Assembly: GCA_047921395.1 (NCBI GenBank) | Contig: JBLRWH010000019.1 | Coordinates: 1-36,769 of the forward strand | Source: XN24 sp047921395 | GTDB lineage: Bacteria; Pseudomonadota; Gammaproteobacteria; Steroidobacterales; XN24 | Length of the DNA stretch: 36,769 nt | Direction: 5' to 3' | In this document: piece by piece, positions 9,298 to 18,904 of the stretch | Layout of the letters: every line of letters begins with the position of its first letter | Numbering within the stretch: the stretch's first letter is position 1 | Notes under the pieces: model-generated | Told to the model about the DNA's origin: nothing | What the model saw: the letters and a program-made list of their open reading frames with translations, nothing else | The model's database searches: none | Position numbers and translations under genes: made by a program

Positions 9298-9986
9298 GCG
9301 GACTGCAACGCCTCCCAGCCGGCGGCGCTGAACGCCGGCGCGCCCGGCTCGGCCGAGATCTTGCGCAACGAGCGCTCGAGCCGCGCGAGATTGCGCGCCT
9401 GCCATGCGCCGGGCGCGCGGAACCGCCCGCGATCGAAATCCAGCAGCCAGGCCTTGCCGGCCCCGTCGAGCAGGATGTTGTGCGCGTTGAGATCAGCATG
9501 AAACGCCCCGGCGGCATGAAAGTCCTGCAGCACCCGGCCGATACCGGGCCAGTCCACCGGCTCGCCGGCCGCGAGGCGCGCGGACAGCGGCACGGCGCCG
9601 GGCAGGCGCACGGTCGCGAGATCCGCGGTGTAGCAGAGCCCACGCCGCCGCCAGAGCGCGGCGACGGGACGCGGCACCGGCAACCCGGCGGCGTGCAGGC
9701 GCGCGAGCATGCGCCACTCGCGAAAGGCGCGGGTGCGCTCCTCGCCCAGCCAGGGGTACCGGTCCGCCACCAGCCGCCCGACGAGCCCGCCGCGACAGTA
9801 ATGGCGCAACGCCCAATGACCCGTATCCGCGGCCACGAAGCGGACCCGGCCGCGCCCACGCCCGGCCTGGCCGGTGAGCCGGTCCTGCCAGCGCGCGTCG
9901 TCGAAGAATCCGTCGTCCGGCATCGCGACCAGCGCCGGGGCGTGCAGCAGGGCCCAGCCCGGTCCGCGCGCGATCGCCCCGCTCAT
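9246..9986 (-). CDS. kdkA: 3-deoxy-D-manno-octulosonic acid kinase KdkA
   Basis: Kinase that phosphorylates the first Kdo residue of the lipopolysaccharide inner core. The 246-residue protein has a kinase-like fold with the catalytic loop HADLNAHN (H163, D165, N170) and metal-binding DFD at about 183-185, and DTGHWALRHYCRGG in the N-lobe. It begins 13 bases after the stop of the small zinc-finger gene, so it is probably the distal gene of a glnE-zf-kdkA transcript. Its 3' end overlaps the lpxL-like gene by 52 bases in antisense orientation. Its function agrees with the neighbouring waaA. Confidence 0.93.
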   Translation of the reverse strand: MSGAIARGPGWALLHAPALVAMPDDGFFDDARWQDRLTGQAGRGRGRVRFVAADTGHWALRHYCRGGLVGRLVADRYPWLGEERTRAFREWRMLARLHAAGLPVPRPVAALWRRRGLCYTADLATVRLPGAVPLSARLAAGEPVDWPGIGRVLQDFHAAGAFHADLNAHNILLDGAGKAWLLDFDRGRFRAPGAWQARNLARLERSLRKISAEPGAPAFSAAGWEALQSAYGAARDLRLRFRARRP

Positions 9987-9999
9987 CGGCGGCAGTCCC

Positions 10000-10209
10000 T
10001 CAGGTCCCGGCGACGGGGACGTCCACGAGGGTGTAGACAGCGCCGCAATAGGGGCACTGCGCCCGCCCTGTCGCCTCGATCGGGAGGTAGACGCGGGGAT
10101 GCGAGTTCCAGAGCTTCATTGCCGGTGTCGGGCAGGACAACGGCAGGTCCGCCCGCGTCACCTCGTAGTGACGCTCGGTGCTCGCCTCGATGCTCGTGGT
10201 CTCAGCCAT
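10000..10209 (-). CDS. Small zf-CHCC zinc-finger protein
   Basis: A 69-residue protein with the zf-CHCC arrangement: Cys26, His37, then CPYCG at about 52-56, and a conserved YLPIEATG between them. The family is related to the accessory subunit NDUFS6 of mitochondrial complex I, but the job of the free-standing bacterial form is not known. It lies 40 bases after glnE and 13 before kdkA on the same strand, so it is probably co-transcribed with both. Confidence 0.85.
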   Translation of the reverse strand: MAETTSIEASTERHYEVTRADLPLSCPTPAMKLWNSHPRVYLPIEATGRAQCPYCGAVYTLVDVPVAGT

Positions 10210-10249
10210 GGTCTCTCCGCCCCCGGTAGTCCGGCCATTATAGCGGCGC

Positions 10250-13144
10250 TCAGGACGCCATGATGCGTTGCCAGAGCGCCCGCACCCGGTCGCGCAGCGC
10301 CTCGACCTCCTTTAGCGGCACGCGGCCCGGCGCATTGGCCAGCGCGAGCCGGTGCAGTCGCTGGCGGAATTCCAGGTAGGCCTCGTGCAGCAGCTCGCTG
10401 TCCGCGGCGGACAGCAGCCCGGCATCGCGCAGGCCCTCGATCTGCCGCACGTTGTCCGGCCAGCGCAGCAGCTCCGGTCGCGCGCCCGCATTCTGCAGCA
10501 CCAGGTATTGCACGAGAAACTCGATGTCGGCGATCCCTCCGGCATCCTGCTTCAGGTCGAACAGCTCGGCGGTGCCCGATGACAACTCGTTGCGCATGCG
10601 TTCGCGCATCGTCGCGACCTCGCCGCGCAGGTCATCGCGCCGCACCGCCTCGACCAGCACGCGCCTCCGGAGGGTTTCGAATGCCTGGCGTACCTGCGGA
10701 TCCCCCGCGACCGCGCGCGTCCGCAACAGCGCCTGGTGTTCCCACGTCCAGGCGCTCTCGCGCTGGTAGGCTTCGAAAGCGTTGAGGCTGGTCACCAGCA
10801 GCCCGCCCTTGCCGCTCGGGCGCAGCCGGGTGTCGACCTCATACAACACGCCGGCGCCGGTCGGCGTCGTCAGCAAATGCACGATGCGCCGGGTCATGCG
10901 CGCGAACAGCATGCCCGCCTCGACCACCTCGGGGCCCTCGGTGCGCTGGATCTCGCCACTGGCATCGTGCACGAACACGAGGTCGAGATCGGAGCCGTAA
11001 CCGAGTTCGAGGCCGCCGAGCTTGCCGTAGCCGATCACGGCCATGCTGCAGCCTCGCAGCGTGTTCTCGCGTTCCCCGCACAGCGCCCGGCCGTGCCGGC
11101 GCACGGCGTCGTCACGGGCAATCCGCACGCAGGCTTCCAGCAGCACCTCGGCGATCCACGTCAGCTGGTCGCTGACCTTCATGAGCGGGAGGCGCTCCGT
11201 CAGGTCCGCGACCGCGACGCGGAACACCGCCGCGCGCTTGAAGTTGCGCAGCGCATCCATCTGCTCCTCGAGGTCTTCCGGCTCCACCCCGGCGAGCCGC
11301 TCGTCGAGCTCGGCGGCCAGCTCGTCGCGGCCCGGCGGCGTCTCCATGACCCGCGGATCGATCAGGTCGTCCAGCAGCAGCGGATGGACCGCCACCTGGC
11401 TGGCGAGAAACTCGCTGCCGCCGCACAGGGCGATGAAGCGCGCGCGCGCGGCCCGGTTCTCGTTCAGCAGGGCGAAATAGGCGCTGCGCCCGCCGATTGC
11501 GCTGACCACGCGCAACAGCCGCTCGAGCGCCTCCTCCGGGGCGGACAGCTCCGCCGCACCCCGCGCGAGCGCGGGCACCAGCGTCGCGAGCCGCTGGCGC
11601 GCGGTCTCGTCGAGCCGCCGGTACCAGGACGCCTCCGCGAGGCCGCGCAGCGCGGAGAGCGCGCGCTCCGGCGCGTCAAAACCTGCCGCCTCGAGCCCGG
11701 CGCGCGCCGCCTCTTCGCCGGCATCGCTGCGCCAGGCGGCCGCGATGCCGTCCTCCGGCTCAACCGCGCGCCCGTCGGCCGTCTGGTGGCGAAACCAGCT
11801 GTCAACGCGTTGCTGGTGTGTGGCGAGTGCCGCGGCGAAGCCCGCCCAGTCATCGCAGCCCATCGAGAACGCGAGGCGCAGCCGGCCGGTCTCGTCCGCG
11901 GGCAATTCATGGGTCTGCCGATCCTGCCAGGCCTGCAGCCTGTTCTCTGTCAGGCGCAGGAAGCGCCACGCCTCGCGCAGCTCGTCGATCGCCTCGGGGG
12001 GCAGCTGCCCTGTCTCCGCCAGCCTCGCCAGCGCCGCCGGCAGGCCGGGCTCGCGCAGCCGCGGGTCCGCCCCGCCGCGCAGCAACTGCAGGCATTGCAC
12101 GATGAACTCGATCTCGCGGATGCCCCCGCGCCCGAGCTTGATGTTGTCCCGGAGCTCCCGCCTGGCCACCTCCGCCGAGATCTTGTCCTTCATGTCGCGC
12201 AGCGCGTCGAACAGGCCGAAATCGAGGTAGCGCCGGAACACGAACGGGCGCAGCACGTCCCGATACAGGCCCATGCCGAAGCGGTGTCCCGTCACCGCGC
12301 GCGCCTTCACGTAGGCGTAGCGTTCCCAGGCGCGGCCATGCTGGTGCAGGTAGTTCGAAAACGCCGCCAGGCTCATGGCCAGCGGACCGCTCTCGCCGAA
12401 GGGCCGCAGGCGCATGTCGACGCGGAACACGAAGCCGTCCGGCGTGCCCTCGTCGAGCAGCCGGATCAGCTGGCGCCCTGCGCGGATGAAGAACTGCTCG
12501 TTCTCCAGCACGCGCGGCCCCGCGGTCTCGCCGGCCTCGGGAAACAGGAACACGAGGTCGACATCCGAAGAAAAATTGAGCTCGCCGCCGCCGAGCTTGC
12601 CCATGGCCACCACGAGGAGCCGTTGCGGCGCCCCGTCCCGGCCGAGCGGTTCGCCGTGCTTCGCCACCATGCCGCGGTGGACCCAGTCGTCGGCGGCCCG
12701 GATGCACACCTCCGCCAGTTCGCTGAGGTGCCCCAGGGTTTCTTCCAGCACCGCCCAGCCCGCGAGGTCCCGCCAGGCGATTCGCAGCATCTCGCGGCGC
12801 CGGAACAGGCGCAGGATGCGCAGCGCGGCGGCCTCGTCCTCGGTCACGCGCAGCATCGTGGCGGCGCCGGCCAGCATTTCACCCGGCGTCCAGCGCCGGC
12901 GCACCGTGGCGGCCACCTGCGCGAGCGCGTCGCCGTCCCGCAGGCAGTGCTCGGCGACGAACTCGCTGGCGGCCCACACCCGGGGCGCCGATTGCACGAA
13001 CTGTGCGTCCGCGTGGAGCGCGTCCGCCACGGCGGGATGCGCCTGGCTGAAACGCTGCCAGCGCTCCGGCAGGTCGCGCCGCAACGGCCCGGGCAGCGCC
13101 TCGAGGCCGGCGGCAATGGAATCTTGCGGGCACGCGTCGGTCAT
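10250..13144 (-). CDS. glnE: Bifunctional glutamine synthetase adenylyltransferase/deadenylase GlnE
   Basis: Controls glutamine synthetase by adding AMP to a tyrosine of the enzyme or removing it, in response to PII proteins. The 964-residue protein has the usual two nucleotidyltransferase-like halves. The N-terminal (deadenylylating) half shows KLGGGELNFSSDVDLVF around residues 183-199, and the C-terminal (adenylylating) half shows YGKLGGLELGYGSDLDLVF around 700-720, so both metal-binding aspartate pairs are intact. Length matches E. coli GlnE. It is likely the first gene of a unit with the zf-CHCC gene and kdkA. An 11-base-pair hairpin lies 31 bases upstream of its start. Confidence 0.97.
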   Translation of the reverse strand: MTDACPQDSIAAGLEALPGPLRRDLPERWQRFSQAHPAVADALHADAQFVQSAPRVWAASEFVAEHCLRDGDALAQVAATVRRRWTPGEMLAGAATMLRVTEDEAAALRILRLFRRREMLRIAWRDLAGWAVLEETLGHLSELAEVCIRAADDWVHRGMVAKHGEPLGRDGAPQRLLVVAMGKLGGGELNFSSDVDLVFLFPEAGETAGPRVLENEQFFIRAGRQLIRLLDEGTPDGFVFRVDMRLRPFGESGPLAMSLAAFSNYLHQHGRAWERYAYVKARAVTGHRFGMGLYRDVLRPFVFRRYLDFGLFDALRDMKDKISAEVARRELRDNIKLGRGGIREIEFIVQCLQLLRGGADPRLREPGLPAALARLAETGQLPPEAIDELREAWRFLRLTENRLQAWQDRQTHELPADETGRLRLAFSMGCDDWAGFAAALATHQQRVDSWFRHQTADGRAVEPEDGIAAAWRSDAGEEAARAGLEAAGFDAPERALSALRGLAEASWYRRLDETARQRLATLVPALARGAAELSAPEEALERLLRVVSAIGGRSAYFALLNENRAARARFIALCGGSEFLASQVAVHPLLLDDLIDPRVMETPPGRDELAAELDERLAGVEPEDLEEQMDALRNFKRAAVFRVAVADLTERLPLMKVSDQLTWIAEVLLEACVRIARDDAVRRHGRALCGERENTLRGCSMAVIGYGKLGGLELGYGSDLDLVFVHDASGEIQRTEGPEVVEAGMLFARMTRRIVHLLTTPTGAGVLYEVDTRLRPSGKGGLLVTSLNAFEAYQRESAWTWEHQALLRTRAVAGDPQVRQAFETLRRRVLVEAVRRDDLRGEVATMRERMRNELSSGTAELFDLKQDAGGIADIEFLVQYLVLQNAGARPELLRWPDNVRQIEGLRDAGLLSAADSELLHEAYLEFRQRLHRLALANAPGRVPLKEVEALRDRVRALWQRIMAS

Positions 13145-13174
13145 GGCCCGGCAAGCATATCAGGGCACACGGAC

Positions 13175-13204
13175 CCGCCGTCGCCTCAGCCGCGGCGACG
13201 GCGG
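13175..13204. repeat. Strong hairpin upstream of glnE
   Basis: CCGCCGTCGCC and GGCGACGGCGG pair over 11 bases around TCAGCCGC. It lies 31 bases upstream of the glnE start codon and has no T run, so it is probably part of the glnE leader or an operator rather than a terminator. Confidence 0.5.
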
Positions 13205-13338
13205 GCGCGGGCAGCAGAAAGCACTTCCCAGATCAACGTGAACGCCATGGAGTGATGGGTGACCCACACACCACGACACCAACCGACGGGGCCTGTAAGA
13301 CCCCTGCATCCACCGGAAAACCTGCCTCGTAAACCCAC

Positions 13339-13380
13339 CTGTCTGTCTTCTCTGTACCTCTGCCTCTCTGCGCCTCCGCG
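13339..13380. repeat. CTCTG-type degenerate microrepeat tract
   Basis: The plus strand reads as repeated units such as CTGT, TCTCTG, CCTCTG, CTCTCTGCG and CCTCCGCG. A related stretch (TTTGCGTCTCCGCGTTTCCGCG) lies at about 13452-13473 on the other side of the groEL terminator. On the opposite strand the pattern reads like GCGGAGGCGCAGAGAGGCAGAGG, a style of short intergenic repeat seen in many bacterial genomes. Confidence 0.45.
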
Positions 13381-13414
13381 CGAGCCTGGTTTCCCGGCCA
13401 AGCGCAATGAACCT

Positions 13415-13447
13415 AAAAAAAGCCCCGCACAAGGCGGGGCTTCTTTT
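13415..13447 (-). terminator. Intrinsic terminator of groESL
   Basis: A hairpin of GCCCCGC and GCGGGGC (13422-13440, five-base loop) is followed on the minus strand by seven T residues. It sits about 45 bases after the groEL stop. The plus-strand side also has TTCTTTT, so it could work in both directions. Confidence 0.9.
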
Positions 13448-13486
13448 GCCTTTGCGTCTCCGCGTTTCCGCGGGGCGCCGAAGGTC

Positions 13487-15115
<1,629 letters not shown>

Positions 15116-15173
15116 GAATGTCTGCTCCTGGTAACTGGGTTTGAATGTTCTGGGAGGGGGACGGGTGGAGGGC

Positions 15174-15464
15174 TCAGCCCTCGAGGACCGCCATGACGTC
15201 GTCTTCGCGCATCACGAGGACATCCTGGCCATCCACCTTCACCTCGGTGCCGCTGTACTTACCGAAGAGGACGCGATCGCCCACCTTCAGGTCGAGGGGG
15301 CGCACTTCGCCGCTCTCGAGGATCTTGCCGTTGCCGACGGCGATGACCTCGCCGCGGATCGGCTTCTCGGTGGCGGTGTCCGGAATCACGATGCCGCCGG
15401 GTGACGTGCGCTCTTCCTCCAGACGCTTGATGACGACACGGTCATGAAGCGGACGAATTTTCAT
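15174..15464 (-). CDS. groES: 10-kDa co-chaperonin GroES
   Basis: Heptameric lid of the GroEL folding chamber. The 96-residue protein begins MKIRPLHDRVVIKR and has the mobile-loop region EEERTSPGGIVIPD and the conserved GDRVLFGKYSGTEVKVDG, so length and sequence are normal. The ATG at 15464 is set by the strong ribosome binding site AAGGAGA at 15473-15479; the longer open frame upstream runs through CIRCE and is not coding. It is the first gene of the groESL operon. Confidence 0.98.
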   Translation of the reverse strand: MKIRPLHDRVVIKRLEEERTSPGGIVIPDTATEKPIRGEVIAVGNGKILESGEVRPLDLKVGDRVLFGKYSGTEVKVDGQDVLVMREDDVMAVLEG

Positions 15465-15532
15465 TTTCGATATCTCCTTGCAAATCAACGGGCTGCACGG
15501 CGCAGCCCAAGCGGTGTCCTGGGCGAGCATTG

Positions 15533-15559
15533 TTAGCACTCACCTCGAGTGAGTGCTAA
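15533..15559 (-). promoter_or_regulatory. CIRCE operator (HrcA binding site) of groESL
   Basis: TTAGCACTC, nine bases, GAGTGCTAA: an exact match to the CIRCE consensus. It lies directly after the -10 box of the groESL promoter, where HrcA would bind and repress until heat shock. The hrcA gene itself is not in this window. Confidence 0.96.
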
Positions 15560-15586
15560 TGATAGGTCCGGATTCGCCATAGTCAA
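15559..15586 (-). promoter_or_regulatory. groESL promoter
   Basis: On the minus strand TTGACT (15586-15581) and TATCAT (15564-15559) are separated by 16 bases and abut CIRCE, so transcription starts inside the operator. The sequence fits sigma-70; the leading CTTGAC also resembles a sigma-32 -35, so dual recognition is possible. Confidence 0.75.
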
Positions 15587-15658
15587 GCGCGGCGCCTGCG
15601 CATGGCGCGAAATCTTCCGGGCCGCTATTCTTGACGCCCCCGGACTCTGCGGCTACCG

Positions 15659-16003
15659 ATGCAAGTGTCTGAAAAGAAATGCCTTGTCGTGCTTTGCACC
15701 TGTCCGGCCGGGGCGCAGGCCGCGCAGCTGGCCGAGACGCTCGTCGGGGAGGGCCTCGCCGCATGCGTGAATCGGCTGCCGGGCATGGTGTCGAATTTCC
15801 GCTGGGACGGGCGCGTCCAGGAAGAGGCTGAGACCCTGCTGCTGATCAAGACCACCGCAGACGGCCTCCCGGCCCTCACCGCCCGCATCACAGAGCTCCA
15901 TCCCTACGAACTTCCCGAGGTCGTCGCTGTCCCTGTTGTGGGCGGTCTCGAAGACTATCTCGACTGGATCCGCACCAGCGTCTCCGGTCCCTCCACCCGC
16001 TGA
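15659..16003 (+). CDS. cutA: Divalent-cation tolerance protein CutA
   Basis: A 114-residue trimeric, ferredoxin-like-fold protein of the CutA1 family, linked in E. coli to copper tolerance although its molecular role is unsettled. Recognised by LVVLCTCP near the start, GEGLAACVNRLPG, WDGRVQEEAETLLLIKT and the C-terminal HPYELPEVVAVPV. No signal peptide. It is the first gene of the plus-strand run and ends 13 bases before dsbD, the usual cutA-dsbD pairing of gammaproteobacteria. Its start lies about 70 bases from the divergent groESL promoter, so both promoters share this region. Confidence 0.93.
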   Translation: MQVSEKKCLVVLCTCPAGAQAAQLAETLVGEGLAACVNRLPGMVSNFRWDGRVQEEAETLLLIKTTADGLPALTARITELHPYELPEVVAVPVVGGLEDYLDWIRTSVSGPSTR

Positions 16004-16016
16004 ACGGCGAATAACA

Positions 16017-18245
16017 ATGATCCGAACCTTGTTGCTGATACTCGTGGCGCTGCTCGCGCAGCCCGCAACCGCCGAGCCCGAGCTGCTGCGCGCCGAGCAG
16101 GCATTCCGCTACACGGCGGAGGCCCGCGACGGCGAGATCGTGCTGAACTGGCAGGTGGCCGACGGCTACTACCTGTACGAGAAGCGCTTCGGTTTCCGCA
16201 GTCTCGATCCCGCCGTGACGCTGGGCGAGCCCGCGCTTCCGCCGGGCATCTTCTACGAGGACGAGTTCTTCGGCGAGAGCTACATCCACCGCGGCGACTT
16301 CGAGGTCCGCCTCCCCATGCGCGGCACGCCGTCCGGCGGCACGCTGCCCCTGGAGATCAAGTCGCAGGGCTGCGCCGACATCGGCATCTGCCTGCCGCCG
16401 CAGACCTGGCGCGCCGACGTGCGGCTCGCTGCGGTCACCGGCGCGGACCGGGCCGAGCCGCAGGCCACCGCGCCGGCGCGCTCGCTGCTGTCGCTCCTGT
16501 CGGGCGGCCGGACCGCGGCGCCACAGGAGTTCCTGCGCCCCGAGGAAGCTTTCCAGCCCCGCGCGACGACGCGCGACGGCGGCGTGGCCCTGGAGTGGCA
16601 GATCGCGCCCGGCTATTACCTGTATCGCAAGGAATTCAGCGTGACCGCCGACGGCGTGGCGCTGCCCGCCGAGTTCAACCCCGGCAAGATCATCGAGGAC
16701 GAGTTCTTCGGCGAGGCTGAGGTCCTGTTCGATATGGCCCGCACCTGGGTCAAGCCGCCGGCGGGCACGGGGACGCTGCAGGTCGGGTACCAGGGCTGCG
16801 CGGTGGACGGCATCTGCTACCCGCCGGCCACCTGGACGGTGACGCTGGCCTCGCTGGTGCCTGCCGCCGCGCCCGCCAGCCCGGCCAGCGCCGGCGTAGC
16901 GCCCCCGCGCGCGCCCGTGTCCGAGTCGGACCGGCTCGCGGCGCTGATCAGCGGCGGCGCCCTGCCCGCCGTGCTCGCGGTGTTCTTCGGCTTCGGCCTG
17001 CTGCTGGCCTTCACGCCATGCGTGCTGCCGATGGTGCCGATCCTGTCCGGCCTGATCGTCGGCCAGGGACCGGACGTGACGACCCGCAGGGCCTTCACAT
17101 TGTCCGCCATCTTCGTCCTCGCCATGGCGCTGACCTACACCATCGCGGGCGTCGTCGTCGCGATGCTCGGCCATAACCTGCAGGCCACCTTCCAGCACCC
17201 GGCGGTGCTGATCGGGTTCTCCGTCGTGTTCGTCGCGCTCGCCCTGTCGATGTTCGGTTTCTATGAACTGCAGATCCCCGCGGCGCTGCAGACGAAGATG
17301 ACCACGCTGTCGAACCGCCAGCGATCGGGCACCTGGATCGGCGCCGGCACCATGGGCGTGTTCTCCGCGCTGATCGTCGGGCCGTGCGTCGCCGCCCCGC
17401 TGGCGGCCGCGCTGATCGTCATTGGCGCCACCGGCGACCCGGTGCGGGGCGGGCTGGCGCTGTTCGCCCTCTCCCTCGGCATGGGCGCCCCGCTGCTGGC
17501 GTTCGGCGCCTCTGCAGGCAAGCTGTTGCCGAAGGCCGGCGCATGGATGGAGACCATCAAGAACCTGTTCGGCCTGCTGCTGCTCGGCGTCGCCATCTGG
17601 ATGCTGGAACGGATCGTGCCACCCGCAGCGGTGCTCGCCCTGTGGGCCGGGCTGCTGTTCCTCGCCGGCGCGTTCCTCGGCGCGCTCGACCCGCTGGTGG
17701 CGGGCGCGGGACCCGGCCGTCGCATCGCGAAGGGCCTGGGGCTGATGGGCCTGCTTTACGGCGCCGTGCTGCTGGTGGGGGCCGCGGCCGGCGGCAGCAG
17801 CGTCTGGCAGCCCCTCGCCGGGATTCGCGGGGCCGGACCCGGGGCCCCGGCCCCGTCGACCACCGCCGAGTTTCGCATGGTGAAGTCGGTCGCGGACCTG
17901 GAGCGCGAACTGCGCACGGCGGGCACCGCGGGACGCACGGTGATGCTGGATTTCTATGCGGACTGGTGCGTGGACTGCAAGCGCATGGAGCGCTACACGT
18001 TACCGGACGCGAGCGTGCAGGCGGCGCTTGCCGGCAAGGTCCTCCTGAAGGCCGACGTCACCGCCAACGATGCGGCCGACCGCGAACTCATGAATCGTTT
18101 CGGAATCTACGGCCCGCCGGCGATCCTGTTTTTTGACACGAGCGGCAACGAGCTGCGCGCCTACCGGCTGTTCGGCTACATGCCCGCGGAGCGCTTCGCG
18201 GGACACGTTCGCGAGGCGCGCGCCGCGCACGGGAGCGCCCTGTGA
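16017..18245 (+). CDS. dsbD: Thiol:disulfide interchange protein DsbD with duplicated N-terminal domain
   Basis: Carries electrons from cytosolic thioredoxin across the inner membrane to periplasmic disulfide isomerases and cytochrome-maturation proteins. A signal peptide (1-19, cut after ATA) leads into two successive alpha domains. Each has the cysteine pair spaced C-x5-C: Cys119/Cys125 in GCADIGICLPP and Cys261/Cys267 in GCAVDGICYPP. The membrane beta domain follows, with its redox cysteines in FTPCVLP (Cys335) and VGPCVAAPL (Cys457). The gamma thioredoxin domain closes with WCVDCK (Cys651/Cys654). The total of 742 residues exceeds the roughly 565 of E. coli DsbD because of the second alpha domain. 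The ATG at 16017 is chosen because the signal peptide starts there. The stop overlaps the start of the TlpA-like gene. Confidence 0.95.
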   Translation: MIRTLLLILVALLAQPATAEPELLRAEQAFRYTAEARDGEIVLNWQVADGYYLYEKRFGFRSLDPAVTLGEPALPPGIFYEDEFFGESYIHRGDFEVRLPMRGTPSGGTLPLEIKSQGCADIGICLPPQTWRADVRLAAVTGADRAEPQATAPARSLLSLLSGGRTAAPQEFLRPEEAFQPRATTRDGGVALEWQIAPGYYLYRKEFSVTADGVALPAEFNPGKIIEDEFFGEAEVLFDMARTWVKPPAGTGTLQVGYQGCAVDGICYPPATWTVTLASLVPAAAPASPASAGVAPPRAPVSESDRLAALISGGALPAVLAVFFGFGLLLAFTPCVLPMVPILSGLIVGQGPDVTTRRAFTLSAIFVLAMALTYTIAGVVVAMLGHNLQATFQHPAVLIGFSVVFVALALSMFGFYELQIPAALQTKMTTLSNRQRSGTWIGAGTMGVFSALIVGPCVAAPLAAALIVIGATGDPVRGGLALFALSLGMGAPLLAFGASAGKLLPKAGAWMETIKNLFGLLLLGVAIWMLERIVPPAAVLALWAGLLFLAGAFLGALDPLVAGAGPGRRIAKGLGLMGLLYGAVLLVGAAAGGSSVWQPLAGIRGAGPGAPAPSTTAEFRMVKSVADLERELRTAGTAGRTVMLDFYADWCVDCKRMERYTLPDASVQAALAGKVLLKADVTANDAADRELMNRFGIYGPPAILFFDTSGNELRAYRLFGYMPAERFAGHVREARAAHGSAL

Positions 18246-18793
18246 ACCGCGCGTTACCGCTCGTGCTGCTGGCGCTCGGCGCCGGCGCTGCCGGCTTCTT
18301 CCTTTACCTGGGGCTCGCGGGACAGGACCGACCGGCTGACGACGGCCTGCCGGCATTGCCGTCCGCGCCGCAGACGGCGGAATTCGCGCCCGCCTTCGTC
18401 CTGCCCGACCTCGACGGCACGCCGCGCTCGAGCGGGGAATGGGACGAGTCGATCAGGATCGTGAACTTCTGGGCCACCTGGTGCCCGCCCTGCATCCGCG
18501 AGATTCCGTTGCTGGTCGACATCCAGGCGGAATACGCGGCGCGCGGCGTCCAGGTGATTGGCATCGCGATCGACGAGCCGGACGCCGTGGCCGAGTTCGC
18601 GGCGAACTTCGCGTTCAACTATCCTGTGCTCATCGGCCAGGACGACGCCATGGACTTGGGTAACCAGTTCCTGGCCGGCTTCATCGGGTTGCCCTTCACG
18701 GCCTTCACCGATCGCTCCGGCCGGATCGTACGCGTCCACACCGGTGAGCTACACCGGGAGCAGCTCGAAGAGATTCTCGCCGGACTGCTCTGA
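18242..18793 (+). CDS. TlpA/ResA-like membrane-anchored thioredoxin
   Basis: A 183-residue periplasmic thioredoxin-fold protein held by an N-terminal membrane segment (about 5-26). The redox motif is WCPPC (Cys81, Cys84) within VNFWATWCPPCIREIP, the signature of TlpA/ResA/CcmG-type reductants, and the cis-proline region is GLPFTAF. It starts with GTG overlapping the dsbD stop (GTGA), so translation is coupled and DsbD is its likely electron donor. The target could be apocytochrome c or another periplasmic disulfide; sequence alone does not decide. Confidence 0.92.
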   Translation: MNRALPLVLLALGAGAAGFFLYLGLAGQDRPADDGLPALPSAPQTAEFAPAFVLPDLDGTPRSSGEWDESIRIVNFWATWCPPCIREIPLLVDIQAEYAARGVQVIGIAIDEPDAVAEFAANFAFNYPVLIGQDDAMDLGNQFLAGFIGLPFTAFTDRSGRIVRVHTGELHREQLEEILAGLL

Positions 18794-18820
18794 CTCCGGC
18801 CGGCCCGGGCGATTTCCTTG

Positions 18821-18851
18821 TTGGTGCAATCTTGTCGCGAAAAGTTATAAA
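18821..18851 (+). promoter_or_regulatory. Candidate promoter for aroQ-accBC
   Basis: TTGGTG at 18821-18826 and TATAAA at 18846-18851 lie in the only AT-rich patch of the 111-base gap before aroQ. The 19-base spacer (18 if TTATAA is used) is long, so the assignment is tentative. Confidence 0.35.
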
Positions 18852-18904
18852 CTTCCGGCGAACCAGCGCGCATCTGACGCCTTCTCAACGGGAATTTGAA
18901 CGCC

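Larger units (their letters stand above)
13145..13486. other. Gap of 342 bases between glnE and groEL
   Basis: No supportable gene. From glnE outward the gap holds an 11-base-pair hairpin (13175-13204), a stretch with no recognised feature, a pyrimidine-rich tract of imperfect CTCTGcG-type microrepeats (about 13339-13380), the groEL terminator (13415-13447), and a second short tract of the same style (about 13447-13474) just before the groEL stop codon. A 20-codon open frame at 13187-13249 on the minus strand is seen, but it has no ribosome binding site and is not called. Confidence 0.7.

Noticed and set aside
13187..13249. 20-codon open frame on the minus strand before glnE, as a possible leader peptide
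   Set aside because: No ribosome binding site, no regulatory codon run, and its end lies in a hairpin; the evidence is too thin.
10736..13255. 839-codon open frame on the plus strand opposite glnE
   Set aside because: Antisense of a clearly recognised glnE; no domain, low-complexity Arg/Gln/His composition.
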